Part shown: piece after piece, positions 53,726 to 62,237 of the stretch
Layout: every line of letters starts with the position of its first letter
Numbering within the stretch: the stretch's first letter is position 1
Assembly (NCBI RefSeq): GCF_003931565.1
Contig: NZ_RRYI01000001.1
Coordinates: forward strand, 744,001 to 808,000
Reading direction: 5' to 3'
DNA from: Caulobacter sp. 602-1
Lineage (GTDB): Bacteria > Pseudomonadota > Alphaproteobacteria > Caulobacterales > Caulobacteraceae
DNA: 64,000 nucleotides
Position numbers and translations under genes: made by a program
The notes under the pieces: generated by a model
What the model was told of the DNA's origin: nothing
Seen by the model: the letters and a program-made list of their open reading frames with translations, nothing else
The model's database searches: none

Positions 53726-54570
53726 CGTTCGACAAGTTCAGTGGCGACACCCGCATCACCCTGGCCCGGCCGGACCTGGCCGATCAGCGCCTTGAGGGCC
53801 TGGCGCCCGCCGAACGCTACGAGGCCAGCCGGGTGATGGTCTGCGCCGCGCCGGCCAGCGCCATCCGCGCCGCCGCCGCGCCCGACGCCGAGCAGTGGGA
53901 CCAGCTGCTGTTCGGCGAGATCTTCCGGGTGCTGGAGGAAAAGGACGGCTTCGCCTGGGGCCAGGCCCCGCGCGACGGCTATGTCGGCTATGTCGCGACC
54001 GGCGACCTGGTCGAGCAGGGCCATCCGCCGACCCACGCGGTGTCGGCGATCCGCACCTACGCCTTCGGCAAACCCGACATCAAGTCGCGGCCGGAGGGGC
54101 TCTACAGCCTCAACAGCCTTGTGACGATCGAGGCGCGCGAGGGCCGCTTCGCCAAGGCCGCCGGCACGGGCTGGTTCGTCGAGGACCACCTGACCCCGAT
54201 CGGCCGCGGCGAGAAGGACTACGTGGCCGTCGCGATGCGTTTCCTGGGCGCGCCCTACCAGTGGGGCGGCCGCGAGAGCCTGGGCCTGGACTGCTCGGGC
54301 CTGGTGCAGCAGGCGCTCTACGCCTGCGCCCGCGCCTGTCCGCGCGACACCGACATGCAGCGGGGCTTCTTCGCCGAGATCGCCGAGGCCGACCGCCGGC
54401 GCGGCGACCTGGTGTTCTGGAAGGGCCACGTGGCCATCCTGCTGGACCCCGACACCATCCTCCACGCCAACGCCCATCACATGGCCACGGCCATCGAGCC
54501 CCTGGCCGAGGCGATCGCCCGGATCGAAGCGACGCCGACGGGCGCGGTGCTGGGATATCGGCGGGTTTAA
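53722..54570 (+). CDS. NlpC/P60 peptidase (C40, DPP-VI-like)
   Basis: A 282-residue cysteine peptidase. Two N-terminal SH3-like parts span about residues 10-150. The NlpC/P60 domain then shows the nucleophile in SLGLDCSGLVQQAL (Cys about 191), His in FWKGHVAILLD (about 235) and a second His in HANAHHMAT (about 252). These enzymes cut gamma-D-Glu-(meso)DAP or related peptides from murein. No signal peptide is seen, consistent with cytosolic recycling beside the M17 aminopeptidase. Confidence 0.9.
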   Translation: MTFDKFSGDTRITLARPDLADQRLEGLAPAERYEASRVMVCAAPASAIRAAAAPDAEQWDQLLFGEIFRVLEEKDGFAWGQAPRDGYVGYVATGDLVEQGHPPTHAVSAIRTYAFGKPDIKSRPEGLYSLNSLVTIEAREGRFAKAAGTGWFVEDHLTPIGRGEKDYVAVAMRFLGAPYQWGGRESLGLDCSGLVQQALYACARACPRDTDMQRGFFAEIAEADRRRGDLVFWKGHVAILLDPDTILHANAHHMATAIEPLAEAIARIEATPTGAVLGYRRV

Positions 54571-54597
54571 CTCCCTCTCCTTCAGGGAGGGGGAGCG
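54571..54597 (+). terminator. Hairpin after the NlpC/P60 gene
   Basis: CTCCCTC-TCCTTCAG-GGAGGGGGAG directly after the stop codon forms a short GC-rich stem. It lacks a long T run, so termination may be partial. Confidence 0.5.
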
Positions 54598-54624
54598 TGT
54601 GTATTTAAGGCAAACTCACAGCCA

Positions 54625-54660
54625 AACAAAAAGGCCGCGGAGCTTTCGCTGCGCGGCCTC
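54625..54660 (-). terminator. Rho-independent terminator of the cytochrome c gene
   Basis: On the minus strand, AGGCCGCG pairs with CGCGGCCT (plus 54652-54659 and 54632-54639), extended by an inner AGC/GCT stem, followed by TTTTTGTTTGG. It lies 26 bases after the cytochrome c stop. Confidence 0.85.
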
Positions 54661-54685
54661 TTCGATCTTGTCGGCCTTGGAAGGC

Positions 54686-55384
54686 TTAGGCCTTCGGCGG
54701 GGCCGTATTGCCACCGGCGGCCGGCGCGGCGGGGGCCGTGGCGGCGCCAGCGGCCGGAGCCGTCGTGCCGCCCGGCGCGGCCGGGGCCGCGGCGTCGGCG
54801 GCGGGCGCGCCTTCGGCCGGAGCGGCGGCGGCGGCCGGACGCGGCGGCGGGACCGGCAGCTTCGAGCCGAGGCTGTGCAGGTAGGCGATCATCGCGATGC
54901 GGTCTTCCGGCTTCTTCAGACCCACGAAGGTCATGTTGGTGCCGGGGACGTCCTTACCGGGAGCCTTGAGGAAGGTGTACAGGGCGTCGTAGTCCCACAC
55001 CGGGGTCTTGGCCGAGAAGTCCTTCATCGCGCCCGAATAGTTGAAGCCCGGGTGGGCGGCGGGCTTGCGACCGACGACGTCCCACAGGCCCGGACCGGTG
55101 GCGTTGGCGTTCGAGGCGTCCAGCTTGTGGCAGGCGGCGCACTTGGCCGAGACGGCGGCGCCGGCGGCCACGTTGGCCGGGGTCAGGACCGCGTTCCAAT
55201 CGGGCGGGGTGTCGGCCGCGGCGGCGCCGCCGCCGGCGGAATCTTCCTGGACCGCGATCTCGTAGCCGGCCTTCTCGACTTCATGCTTCTTGAAGACGAT
55301 GTCCGACGCTTCCCGCAGACCAAAGATGATGAGGCCGGTCAGCAGCACGCCGCCAGCGATCTTGTTGAACGTCAGGTCGCTCAT
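54686..55384 (-). CDS. Membrane-anchored cytochrome c (CycM-like)
   Basis: A 232-residue class I c-type cytochrome. Residues 8-25 are an uncleaved membrane anchor. The heme site CAACHKLD is at about residues 78-85 and the axial Met in GTNMTFVGLKKPEDR near 150. The order and anchor resemble CycM, which passes electrons from complex III to cytochrome aa3 oxidase in alphaproteobacteria. The last about 50 residues are an Ala/Pro/Gly-rich tail. A strong terminator follows. Confidence 0.93.
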   Translation of the reverse strand: MSDLTFNKIAGGVLLTGLIIFGLREASDIVFKKHEVEKAGYEIAVQEDSAGGGAAAADTPPDWNAVLTPANVAAGAAVSAKCAACHKLDASNANATGPGLWDVVGRKPAAHPGFNYSGAMKDFSAKTPVWDYDALYTFLKAPGKDVPGTNMTFVGLKKPEDRIAMIAYLHSLGSKLPVPPPRPAAAAAPAEGAPAADAAAPAAPGGTTAPAAGAATAPAAPAAGGNTAPPKA

Positions 55385-55405
55385 TTCAGCCTAGTCAGCC
55401 TCTTG

Positions 55406-55481
55406 TCGGCCCACCCCAGGGCGGGCTTTGAACCAGCGCCTCGGACTCGCGATACGAGTCTCCAGCGCACGTCATGTTGCG
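55406..55481 (-). other. tRNA-like stem-loops (possible decayed tRNA)
   Basis: Read on the minus strand: a perfect 5-bp stem GACTC/GAGTC (55460 to 55456 are paired with 55448 to 55444) with a 7-base loop GTATCGC, U in the position after the first loop base; a 6-base gap; then GCTGG-TTCAAAG-CCCGC, which has T-arm geometry with one mismatch. Upstream is a stem AGCGCA/TGCGCT (55464-55469/55478-55483). No matching acceptor stem or GG-containing D-loop is seen, so this is not called a tRNA gene. Confidence 0.3.
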
Positions 55482-55549
55482 CTCGCGTCTCTTACACGCT
55501 ACCGCCCCTCGCGCAACCGGTCCGCAAAGATTTGAGGCCCAGAACCGCC

Positions 55550-56287
55550 ATGAACCCGATCGTCCTGATCCCCGCGCGGATGGCGGCGACGCGTCTGCCC
55601 AACAAACCGCTGGCCGACATCGGCGGGACCCCGATGATCGTCCGGGTTCTGAACCAGGCCCTGGCGGCGGGCGTCGGCCCGGTCGCCGTGGCGGCCGGTG
55701 ATCGCGAAATCGTCGAGGCGGTTCAAGCCGCTGGCGGCGTGGCGGTGCTGACCGACCCCGATCTGCCGTCGGGTTCGGACCGCATCCTGGCGGCGCTGGC
55801 GCAACTCGATCCGGGGTTCGAACATGACGTCGTGATCAATCTGCAGGGCGACATGCCGTTCGTCGATCCGGCCGTGCTGAGCGACTGCGCTCGGATACTT
55901 AAGGAGTTCGAAGACGCCGATATCGCCACCGTCGTCGCGCCCGAAGCCTCGATAGCCGACCGCGGCAACCCGGACGTGGTCAAGGCCGTTCTGGCCATGG
56001 AGGACGACGGCCAAAGCGGCCGCGCGCTCTATTTCACCCGCTCGACCCTCTATGGCGACGGGCCGGTATGGCGCCACATCGGCCTCTATGGCTATCGCCG
56101 CGAGGCGCTGGTGGTGTTCAACGACGCCGCCCCCTCGGCCCTCGAAAAGCGCGAGAAGCTGGAGCAGCTGCGCGCCCTGGAGCTGGGCCTGACCATCCGC
56201 GCCGCCGTGGCGACGAGCGCGCCCATTTCCGTCGACAATCCTTCCGACCTCGAAGCGGCCCGTAAGCAGGCCGAGGAAAACGCATGA
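55550..56287 (+). CDS. kdsB: 3-deoxy-manno-octulosonate cytidylyltransferase
   Basis: A 245-residue KdsB, which makes CMP-Kdo for lipopolysaccharide inner core. Key parts are IPARMAATRLPNKPLADIGG (nucleotide-binding start), LTDPDLPSGSDRILAAL, VINLQGDMPFVDP, and HIGLYGYRREALVVF with LRALELGLTIRAAV. Length is normal. It overlaps pheA by four bases. The frame continues upstream through the intergenic region, but ATG at 55550 fits the family. Confidence 0.96.
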   Translation: MNPIVLIPARMAATRLPNKPLADIGGTPMIVRVLNQALAAGVGPVAVAAGDREIVEAVQAAGGVAVLTDPDLPSGSDRILAALAQLDPGFEHDVVINLQGDMPFVDPAVLSDCARILKEFEDADIATVVAPEASIADRGNPDVVKAVLAMEDDGQSGRALYFTRSTLYGDGPVWRHIGLYGYRREALVVFNDAAPSALEKREKLEQLRALELGLTIRAAVATSAPISVDNPSDLEAARKQAEENA

Positions 56288-57135
56288 GCATCCTCAAGAA
56301 GATCGCGTTCCAGGGCGAGCCCGGCGCCAACAGCCACGAGGCGTGCCGGACCTATTTCCCGGACTACGAGGCCTATCCCTGCAAGACCTTCGAGGAGGCG
56401 TTCGAGGCCATCAAGACCGGGATCGCCGCCCTGGGCATGATCCCGATCGAGAACTCGATCGCCGGCCGGGTCGCCGACGTCCACCACCTGCTGCCGGCCT
56501 CGGGCCTGAAGATCATCGGCGAGCGCTTCAAGCCGATCCGCTTCCAGCTGATGGCCAACAGGGGCGTCAAGCTGGAGGACGTGAAGGTGGTCAGCTCGAT
56601 GCCGATCGCGCTCAGCCAGTGCCGCAACAGCCTCAAGCGCCTGGGCGTCGAGACCGAGGCCGCGGGCGACACGGCCGGCGCGGCCAAGGCCCTGGCCCTG
56701 AAGCCCAACCCGACCCACGGCGCGGTCGCCCCGGCCCTGGCGGCCGAGATCTACGGCCTGGACATCCTGGCCCGGGACATCGAGGACGAGCGCCACAACA
56801 CCACCCGCTTCCTGGTGATGACCGCCGACAAGAGCCCGCCGGCTCCGGACTTCACCCACCGTTGCGTGACCAGCTTCGTGTTCCGCGTCCGCAACCTGCC
56901 GGCGGCGCTCTACAAGGCCCTGGGCGGCTTCGCGACCAACGGCGTCAACATGACCAAGCTGGAAAGCTACATGGAAGGCGGGAATTTCACCGCGACCTTC
57001 TTCTACGCCGAGGTCGACGGCCGGCCGGAGGACCGTTCTCTGGCCCTGGCGCTGGACGAGCTGAAGTTCTTCTCGGAGAAGTTCGAGATCCTGGGGGTCT
57101 ATCCGGCCGATCCGTTCCGGGACCGGGGGGGCTGA
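56284..57135 (+). CDS. pheA: Prephenate dehydratase
   Basis: A 283-residue monofunctional prephenate dehydratase, converting prephenate to phenylpyruvate in phenylalanine synthesis. The catalytic domain starts KIAFQGEPGANSHEACRTYFPDYEAYPCKTFEEAFEAI and includes GMIPIENSIAGRV and DERHNTTRFLVM (catalytic Thr). A C-terminal ACT domain (VRNLPAALYKALGGFATNGVNMTKLESYMEGG) gives feedback control by Phe. It is coupled to kdsB by an ATGA overlap, a pairing known in Caulobacterales and rhizobia. Confidence 0.96.
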   Translation: MSILKKIAFQGEPGANSHEACRTYFPDYEAYPCKTFEEAFEAIKTGIAALGMIPIENSIAGRVADVHHLLPASGLKIIGERFKPIRFQLMANRGVKLEDVKVVSSMPIALSQCRNSLKRLGVETEAAGDTAGAAKALALKPNPTHGAVAPALAAEIYGLDILARDIEDERHNTTRFLVMTADKSPPAPDFTHRCVTSFVFRVRNLPAALYKALGGFATNGVNMTKLESYMEGGNFTATFFYAEVDGRPEDRSLALALDELKFFSEKFEILGVYPADPFRDRGG

Positions 57136-57220
57136 GGCGGGCGCCGACCCTCCCCAACGTCACCCTTTCGATATCAATGTTATCTGTCTACCCTCCTCGC
57201 AAAAGACGGGGAGGGTTCAC

Positions 57221-57637
57221 GTGAGCAGTTCGATGATCGCGCCGGTGATGGCGCTGGTGGCCTGGTCGCTGGTGATGTGGGTCTGGATGTACGTCCAGCG
57301 CATCCCGGCGATGCACAAGGCCGGGGTCAAGCCGCAGGACGCCCGCTTTCCGGGCTCGCTGGACATCCTGCCGGATTCCGCGCGGCAGGCGGCCGACAAC
57401 TACAACCACCTGATGGAGCAGCCGACGATCTTCTACGCGGCGGCGCTGGCCATCCAGGTCGCGGGCCACGCCGATCCGATGGCCGTTCATCTCGCCTGGG
57501 TCTATGTCGGCGTGCGCGTGCTGCACAGCCTGCTGCAGGTCAGCCTCAACTTGGTGCCGGTGCGGTTCCTGCTGTTCGTGATCTCGACCGGGGTGCTGGC
57601 GGCGATGGTGGTCCGGGGGCTGATGCGGGTTTTCTAG
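57221..57637 (+). CDS. MAPEG family membrane protein
   Basis: A 138-residue four-helix membrane protein of the MAPEG superfamily (microsomal glutathione transferase-like). Hydrophobic segments are about 5-25, 68-85, 90-112 and 115-135. Between them, NYNHLMEQPTIFYAAALAIQVAG carries the family's N-x-x-E-x-x motif. The start is GTG after a GGGGAGGG ribosome site. Function in bacteria is unclear. It overlaps the convergent nadC stop by four bases. Confidence 0.85.
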   Translation: MSSSMIAPVMALVAWSLVMWVWMYVQRIPAMHKAGVKPQDARFPGSLDILPDSARQAADNYNHLMEQPTIFYAAALAIQVAGHADPMAVHLAWVYVGVRVLHSLLQVSLNLVPVRFLLFVISTGVLAAMVVRGLMRVF

Positions 57638-58482
57638 ACCGCGTCCAGCCCGATATCCAGCACCGGCGCGGAGTGCGTCAGCGCCCCGACGCTGATCACG
57701 TCGACGCCGGTTTCGGCGATGGCCCGGACGGTGGTCAGGTTCACCCCGCCCGAGGCCTCCAGCACCGCGCGGCCCTTGGCCAGGCGCACGGCGGTCTTCA
57801 GGTCGTCGAGGCTGAAATTGTCCAGCATCACCACGTCCGGGCCGTGCTTGAGGGCCTCGTCCAGCTGGTCCAGGCCGTCGACCTCGACCTCGACCTTGAC
57901 TAGGTGGCCGGCATGGGCGCGAGCGCGGCGGACGGCTTCGCCGACCCCGCCGCAGGCGGCGACGTGGTTGTCCTTGATCAGGATGGCGTCATCCAGGCCG
58001 AAGCGGTGATTGACCCCGCCGCCGCAGCGGACGGCGTATTTCTCAAGCGCACGCAGGCCTGGGGTGGTCTTGCGGGTGTCGACGATGGTCGCCCCCGCGC
58101 CCTCGACCAGGCGGACATAGGCCCGCGTCAGGGTGGCGACGCCCGACAGCCGGCCCAGCAGGTTCAGCCCCGTGCGCTCGGCGGCCAGCACGGCGCGGGC
58201 GTTACCTTCGGCCCTCGCCAGGATCGCGCCGGGCATGACATCCGCGCCGTCCGGGGTCGCGACCTCGAAGGTCGCGGTCGGATCCAGCGCCGCCAGCGCC
58301 AGGCGTGCGCAGGACAGGCCCGAGACACGGCCGTCCTGCCGGCTGGCCCAGACCACCGACAGGCGGGCGTCCGGATCGATGCAGGCCTGGCCGGTGATGT
58401 CGCCGGCCCGACCCAGGTCCTCGGCCAGGGCGTGGTCGACGATCGGGCGGACGAGGATGTCGTCCAGAGGCTGGATAATCAT
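57634..58482 (-). CDS. nadC: Nicotinate-nucleotide pyrophosphorylase (carboxylating)
   Basis: A 282-residue quinolinate phosphoribosyltransferase, the third enzyme of de novo NAD synthesis. Signature parts are EDLGRAGDITGQACI, AERTGLNLLGRLSGVATLT, DTRKTTPGLRALEKYAVRCGGGVNHRFGLDDAILIKDNH, and EASGGVNLTTVRAIAETGVDVISVGALTHS. It overlaps the nadB stop by four bases and is last in the nadA-nadB-nadC operon. Confidence 0.97.
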   Translation of the reverse strand: MIIQPLDDILVRPIVDHALAEDLGRAGDITGQACIDPDARLSVVWASRQDGRVSGLSCARLALAALDPTATFEVATPDGADVMPGAILARAEGNARAVLAAERTGLNLLGRLSGVATLTRAYVRLVEGAGATIVDTRKTTPGLRALEKYAVRCGGGVNHRFGLDDAILIKDNHVAACGGVGEAVRRARAHAGHLVKVEVEVDGLDQLDEALKHGPDVVMLDNFSLDDLKTAVRLAKGRAVLEASGGVNLTTVRAIAETGVDVISVGALTHSAPVLDIGLDAV

Positions 58483-59993
58483 TCGGCGGCGTAGCGGACG
58501 GCGGCGTCCGCGCTCGTGAGGGTGACGAAGGTGCGGACCGGCTCGGCGGTCGCGGGGAAGTCGCGGCGATAATGGCCGCCGCGGCTTTCCTGGCGGGTCA
58601 GGGCGGCGTCGACGATCAGCCGGGCGGCGACCAGGGGCGGGCAGGGGCCGTAGGCGGGCTCCAGGGCGTCGATCTGCTCCAGCAGGCGGGTCAGGCCCGC
58701 TTCGTCGCGGATCACCCCGGCGTCGCGGCTCATGGCCTTGCGCAGCACCTGGAAGGCGGCGTCGGGCAGGTCGGGCAGGGGCTCCAGGCTGACCGGTTCG
58801 CCGCCCGCCTGACCCTCGGCCGCCGCCGCGTGGCCGGCGCGGGCGCCGAACACGGCCGCTTCCAGCAGGCTGTTGGAGGCCAGACGATTGGCGCCCTGGA
58901 CGCCGGTCGAGGCGCACTCACCCGCCGCGTAGAGGCCCGGCAGGCTGGCGCGGCCGTCGAGATCCGTGGCGACCCCGCCCATGTGGTAGTGGACGGCCGG
59001 GACGACCGGGATCATCTCGCGGCGCGGGTCCAGGCCGCCCGCGCGGCAGGCCTCGAACACGGCCGGGAATTCCTTGGGGAAGTGCGGACCGACGGCGGCG
59101 ACGGCGTCGAGGAACGCTCCGCGCCCGCTCTCGCGCTCGGCGTGGATGGCGCGGGCCACCACGTCGCGCGGGGCCAACTCGCGGGCCGGGTGGTAGTCGG
59201 CCATGAAGGCGCGACCGTCGACATTGCGCAGGATCGCGCCCTCGCCGCGCAGGGCCTCGGTGGCCAGCGGGGCGGGATCGCGGCCGATGTCGATGGCCGT
59301 GGGGTGGAACTGCACGAACTCCGGATCGGCGATCGTCGCGCCGGCCAGGGCGGCCAGACCGAGGCCTTCGCCGCGCACTTCCTTCGGCGTGGTGGTGACC
59401 GCGTAGAGGCCGCCGATACCGCCGGTGGCCAGGATCACGCTGTGGCTGCGGATCTCGACCAGCGCGCCGTCGATCTCGGCCAGGACCCCGACCACGCGGC
59501 CGGTCGCGTCCTGAAGGAGCCGACGCGCGCGGGCGGTCTCGCGGACCTCGATGGTCGGGACGGCGCGGACGGCGGCGATGACGGCGGCCATGATCGCCGC
59601 GCCCGCCCCGTCGCCGCCGACCCGGGCGACCCGGGCCTTGGCGTGGGCCGCTTCCAGGCTGAGCACGAACTCGCCGCCCGTCTTGCGGTCGAAGGGCGCG
59701 CCGAGGGCGGCCAGGTCGCGGACGGCCTGCGGGCCTTCGCGGGTCAGCAGGTCGACGGCCTTGGGATCGCAGAGGCCCGCGCCGGCGGCGATGGTGTCGG
59801 CCGCGTGCAGCGCCGGGCTGTCCTCGCTGGACAACGCCGCGGCCATGCCGCCCTGCGCCCAGGCGCTGGAGCAGCCGGTCGCCAGCGGCGTCGGCGACAG
59901 GACGAGGGCCTTGCCCGCCGCGAGGGCGGCGCTGAGGCCGGCCAAGCCGGCGCCGAGGATGACGGGGCCGTCGAAGTCTACGCGTTCGATCAT
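58479..59993 (-). CDS. nadB: L-aspartate oxidase
   Basis: A 504-residue FAD enzyme that oxidises L-aspartate to iminoaspartate for quinolinate synthesis. The FAD-binding start is PVILGAGLAGLSAALAAGKALVLS, with SSAWAQGGMAAALS, ATGGIGGLYAVTT, EFVQFHPTAIDI, HYHMGGVATDLDGRASLPGLYAAGECASTGVQGANRLASNSLLEA and a C-terminal helical domain. The sequence upstream of the ATG at 59993 is the palindromic repeat of 60001-60117, so longer starts are rejected. Confidence 0.97.
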   Translation of the reverse strand: MIERVDFDGPVILGAGLAGLSAALAAGKALVLSPTPLATGCSSAWAQGGMAAALSSEDSPALHAADTIAAGAGLCDPKAVDLLTREGPQAVRDLAALGAPFDRKTGGEFVLSLEAAHAKARVARVGGDGAGAAIMAAVIAAVRAVPTIEVRETARARRLLQDATGRVVGVLAEIDGALVEIRSHSVILATGGIGGLYAVTTTPKEVRGEGLGLAALAGATIADPEFVQFHPTAIDIGRDPAPLATEALRGEGAILRNVDGRAFMADYHPARELAPRDVVARAIHAERESGRGAFLDAVAAVGPHFPKEFPAVFEACRAGGLDPRREMIPVVPAVHYHMGGVATDLDGRASLPGLYAAGECASTGVQGANRLASNSLLEAAVFGARAGHAAAAEGQAGGEPVSLEPLPDLPDAAFQVLRKAMSRDAGVIRDEAGLTRLLEQIDALEPAYGPCPPLVAARLIVDAALTRQESRGGHYRRDFPATAEPVRTFVTLTSADAAVRYAAE

Positions 59994-60000
59994 TCCACAC

Positions 60001-60117
60001 TCCACTCCCCTCCCCCTTGCGGGGAGGGGTTGGGGGTGTAAGCTCGGCTCAGAGCCGACACCCCCATCCGACCGCTTCGCGGCCACCTTCCCCGCAAGGG
60101 GGAAGGGAGCCAGTTCG
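60001..60117. repeat. Palindromic repeat inside the nad operon (nadA-nadB gap)
   Basis: CTCCCCTCCCCCTTGCGGGGAGGGGTTGGGGGTGT at one end and ACACCCCCATCCGACCGCTTCGCGGCCACCTTCCCCGCAAGGGGGAAGGGAG at the other, with AAGCTCGGCTCAGAGCCGA in the centre. The ends are near-complementary, so the 117-base element can fold into one long stem. It fills the gap between nadA and nadB. Confidence 0.7.
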
Positions 60118-61206
60118 TTAAATCAGCTCGACATTCACGTGATGCCGGGCCTTGACCAGGTCGTACCGCGCCGGGACGGCCGGGGGCGGCAGGTCGATCA
60201 TCCGCTGCACGGCCAGGCGCGCGCGGTCGAGGATGTCGGCGTCGACCGTCACTTCGAACTGCTCGTGGACCAGGGCGTCGTGGATGTTCTGGAGCGTGAT
60301 CCGTTTCATGTGCGGGCACATGTTGCAGGGGCCGATGAACTGGGTCGAGGGGCTCTCGGCCTGGACGTTGCTGGCCATCGAGCACTCGGTGATCAGCACC
60401 ACCTGGGCCGGCTTGCGCTGGGCCACGTAGTCGTTCATCGCCGCGGTCGAGCCGGCGAAGTCGGCGGCTTCCAGGATTTCGGTCGGGCACTCGGGGTGGG
60501 CCAGCACCTCGGCGCCGGGCCAGGCCGCGCGCATGTCGGCGATGTCGCTGGCGGTGAAGCGCTTGTGCACCTCGCAGTGACCGGCCCAGGCGATGATCTT
60601 GACGTCGGTCTGACGCGCGACGTTGCGGGCCAGATATTCGTCGGGGATCAGGATGACCTTGTCGACGCCCCATTCCCTGGCGGCCCACTCGACCACCTGC
60701 ACGGCGTTGGCGCTGGTGCAGCAGATGTCGGTCTCGGCCTTCACGTCGGCGGTGGTGTTGACATAGGTGACAACCGGGATCCCCGGATAGCGCTGCTTGA
60801 TCAGCCGCACGTCGGCGCCGGTGATCGAGGAGGCCAGCGAGCAGCCGGCCTTCAGGTCCGGGATCAGGATCTTCTTTTCGGGGCTGAGGACCTTGCTGGT
60901 CTCGGCCATGAAGTGGACGCCGGCCTGGACGATGATCTGGGCGTCGCTCTTGGCGGCTTCCTTGGCCAGGGCCAGGCTGTCGCCGACGAAATCGCCGACG
61001 CCGTGGAAGATGTCCGGCGTCATGTAGTTGTGGGCCAGGATGGCGGCGTTCTTCTCGCGCTTGAGGCGGTTGATCTCGGCGATCAACGGGGCCTGGACGC
61101 GCCACTCCATCGGGGTGACGTGGTGCTTGACCTTGTCCCAGACGCCGGCGGTTTCCGCCTCGACCTGGGCGGTGAACTCGAGCGGAGCGGCGAACCCGTC
61201 AGCCAT
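60118..61206 (-). CDS. nadA: Quinolinate synthase
   Basis: A 362-residue 4Fe-4S quinolinate synthase, which condenses iminoaspartate and dihydroxyacetone phosphate. [29 protein letters not shown], the Cys of [44 protein letters not shown] and [14 protein letters not shown] supply the substrate site and cluster ligands. The Met at 61206 (MADGFAAP) is chosen because the in-frame Met at 61236 lies within a palindromic operator. Confidence 0.96.
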   Translation of the reverse strand: MADGFAAPLEFTAQVEAETAGVWDKVKHHVTPMEWRVQAPLIAEINRLKREKNAAILAHNYMTPDIFHGVGDFVGDSLALAKEAAKSDAQIIVQAGVHFMAETSKVLSPEKKILIPDLKAGCSLASSITGADVRLIKQRYPGIPVVTYVNTTADVKAETDICCTSANAVQVVEWAAREWGVDKVILIPDEYLARNVARQTDVKIIAWAGHCEVHKRFTASDIADMRAAWPGAEVLAHPECPTEILEAADFAGSTAAMNDYVAQRKPAQVVLITECSMASNVQAESPSTQFIGPCNMCPHMKRITLQNIHDALVHEQFEVTVDADILDRARLAVQRMIDLPPPAVPARYDLVKARHHVNVELI

Positions 61207-61219
61207 CTGATACTCCGTT

Positions 61220-61236
61220 ATGCTCAAAGTGAGCAT
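61220..61236. promoter_or_regulatory. Proximal nadA operator
   Basis: Perfect palindrome ATGCTCA-AAG-TGAGCAT, 14 bases upstream of the nadA start. It shares ATGCT and AAAGTGAGCAT with a second palindrome 94 bases away. A NadQ-type NAD repressor is a candidate, by analogy with other alphaproteobacterial nadABC operons; no such gene is in the window. Confidence 0.6.
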
Positions 61237-61310
61237 TTCCAGGGCCTCAAAAAACGCCGGAGCCAGCTTGAGCGTTCCCGATCGGGGCGTTCGCGACTCT
61301 CGGCGTCCGG

Positions 61311-61333
61311 GTTATGCTGAAAGTGAGCATAAC
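61311..61333. promoter_or_regulatory. Distal nadA operator
   Basis: Palindrome GTTATGCT-GAAAGTG-AGCATAAC, perfect 8-bp arms. Its core is nearly identical to the proximal site. The centres are 94 bases apart, close to nine helical turns, so both sites face the same side of the DNA. Confidence 0.6.
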
Positions 61334-61450
61334 CGACCCGTCACATATAGACCTTGCGGCGCGGATTGCAAACCCGGTCGACAAGAAAGCGGTCAGCCAG
61401 CCTCGCGCTTCGCGTCGAAGCGTGGGCGGCTTCGGCGCCCGCCACGGGCC

Positions 61451-62191
61451 CTAAGCCGTCTCGTGCCTCATGGCCTCGGCCCCCAGGGCGACATGCTCGG
61501 GAATGCGCCCGTTGGCCTTGCGCTCGCTATAGCGGTCGACGAGGTAGTCGGCGCGGTCGCGGGTCAGCAGGGTGAACTTGACCAGCTCCTCCATCACATC
61601 GACGATCCGGTCGTAATAGCTGGACGGCTTCATGCGGTCGTTCTCGTCGAACTCCTTGTAGGCCATGGCGACCGAGGACTGGTTGGGGATGGTGATCATC
61701 CGCATCCAGCGGCCCAGCAGGCGCAGGGTGTTGACCGCGTTGAACGATTGCGAGCCGCCGCTGACCTGCATGACGGCCAGGGTCTTGCCCTGTGTGGGCC
61801 GCACGCTGCCGATCTCCAGCGGAATCCAGTCGATCTGGGCCTTCATGATCCCGCTGATCGCCCCGTGGCGCTCGGGGCTGCACCAGACCTGGCCTTCGGA
61901 CCATTGCGACAGCGCCCGCAGCTCCTGGACCTTCGGGTGGTCCGGGCCGGTGGCGTCGGGCAGCGGCAGGTCGCGGGGATCGAAGATGCGGGTCTCGCAG
62001 CCCAAGGCCTGGAGGATGCGCGCGGCTTCCTCGACCAGCAGCCGGCTGAAGGAGCGCTCCCGCAGAGAGCCGTACAGCAGCAGGATGCGGGGCGGGTGGA
62101 CGGCGGGGGTCGCCACCGCGAGCCGGCTTTGATCGACCTGGGCGAGGAACTTAGGGTCGAGGGCGGGAAACTCGGTCACGGGCGACTCCAA
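61451..62191 (-). CDS. arsH: Arsenical resistance protein ArsH
   Basis: A 246-residue NADPH-dependent FMN reductase of the ArsH type, which oxidises trivalent organoarsenicals. Diagnostic parts are [27 protein letters not shown] (FMN site), [55 protein letters not shown] and [16 protein letters not shown]. Length is typical of ArsH. It is divergent from arsR, which probably controls both directions. Confidence 0.95.
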   Translation of the reverse strand: MESPVTEFPALDPKFLAQVDQSRLAVATPAVHPPRILLLYGSLRERSFSRLLVEEAARILQALGCETRIFDPRDLPLPDATGPDHPKVQELRALSQWSEGQVWCSPERHGAISGIMKAQIDWIPLEIGSVRPTQGKTLAVMQVSGGSQSFNAVNTLRLLGRWMRMITIPNQSSVAMAYKEFDENDRMKPSSYYDRIVDVMEELVKFTLLTRDRADYLVDRYSERKANGRIPEHVALGAEAMRHETA

Positions 62192-62222
62192 ACAGCGTCA
62201 TTGAACTGTCTAATAATTCGAT

Positions 62223-62237
62223 CATATTGGAAATATG
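62223..62237. promoter_or_regulatory. Candidate ArsR operator overlapping the arsR start
   Basis: Perfect palindrome CATATT-GGA-AATATG, whose last three bases are the arsR ATG. It lies in the 43-base gap between arsH and arsR. ArsR repressors bind A/T-rich inverted repeats, so it could block both promoters and arsR translation initiation. Confidence 0.55.

Noticed and set aside
55406..55483. Functional tRNA gene before kdsB
   Set aside because: T-arm-like and anticodon-arm-like hairpins are present, but there is no acceptor stem, no GG in a D-loop and a mismatch in the T stem.
61207..61236. Longer nadA start at 61236
   Set aside because: That ATG is part of a perfect operator-like palindrome and adds residues without family similarity; the Met at 61206 fits better.
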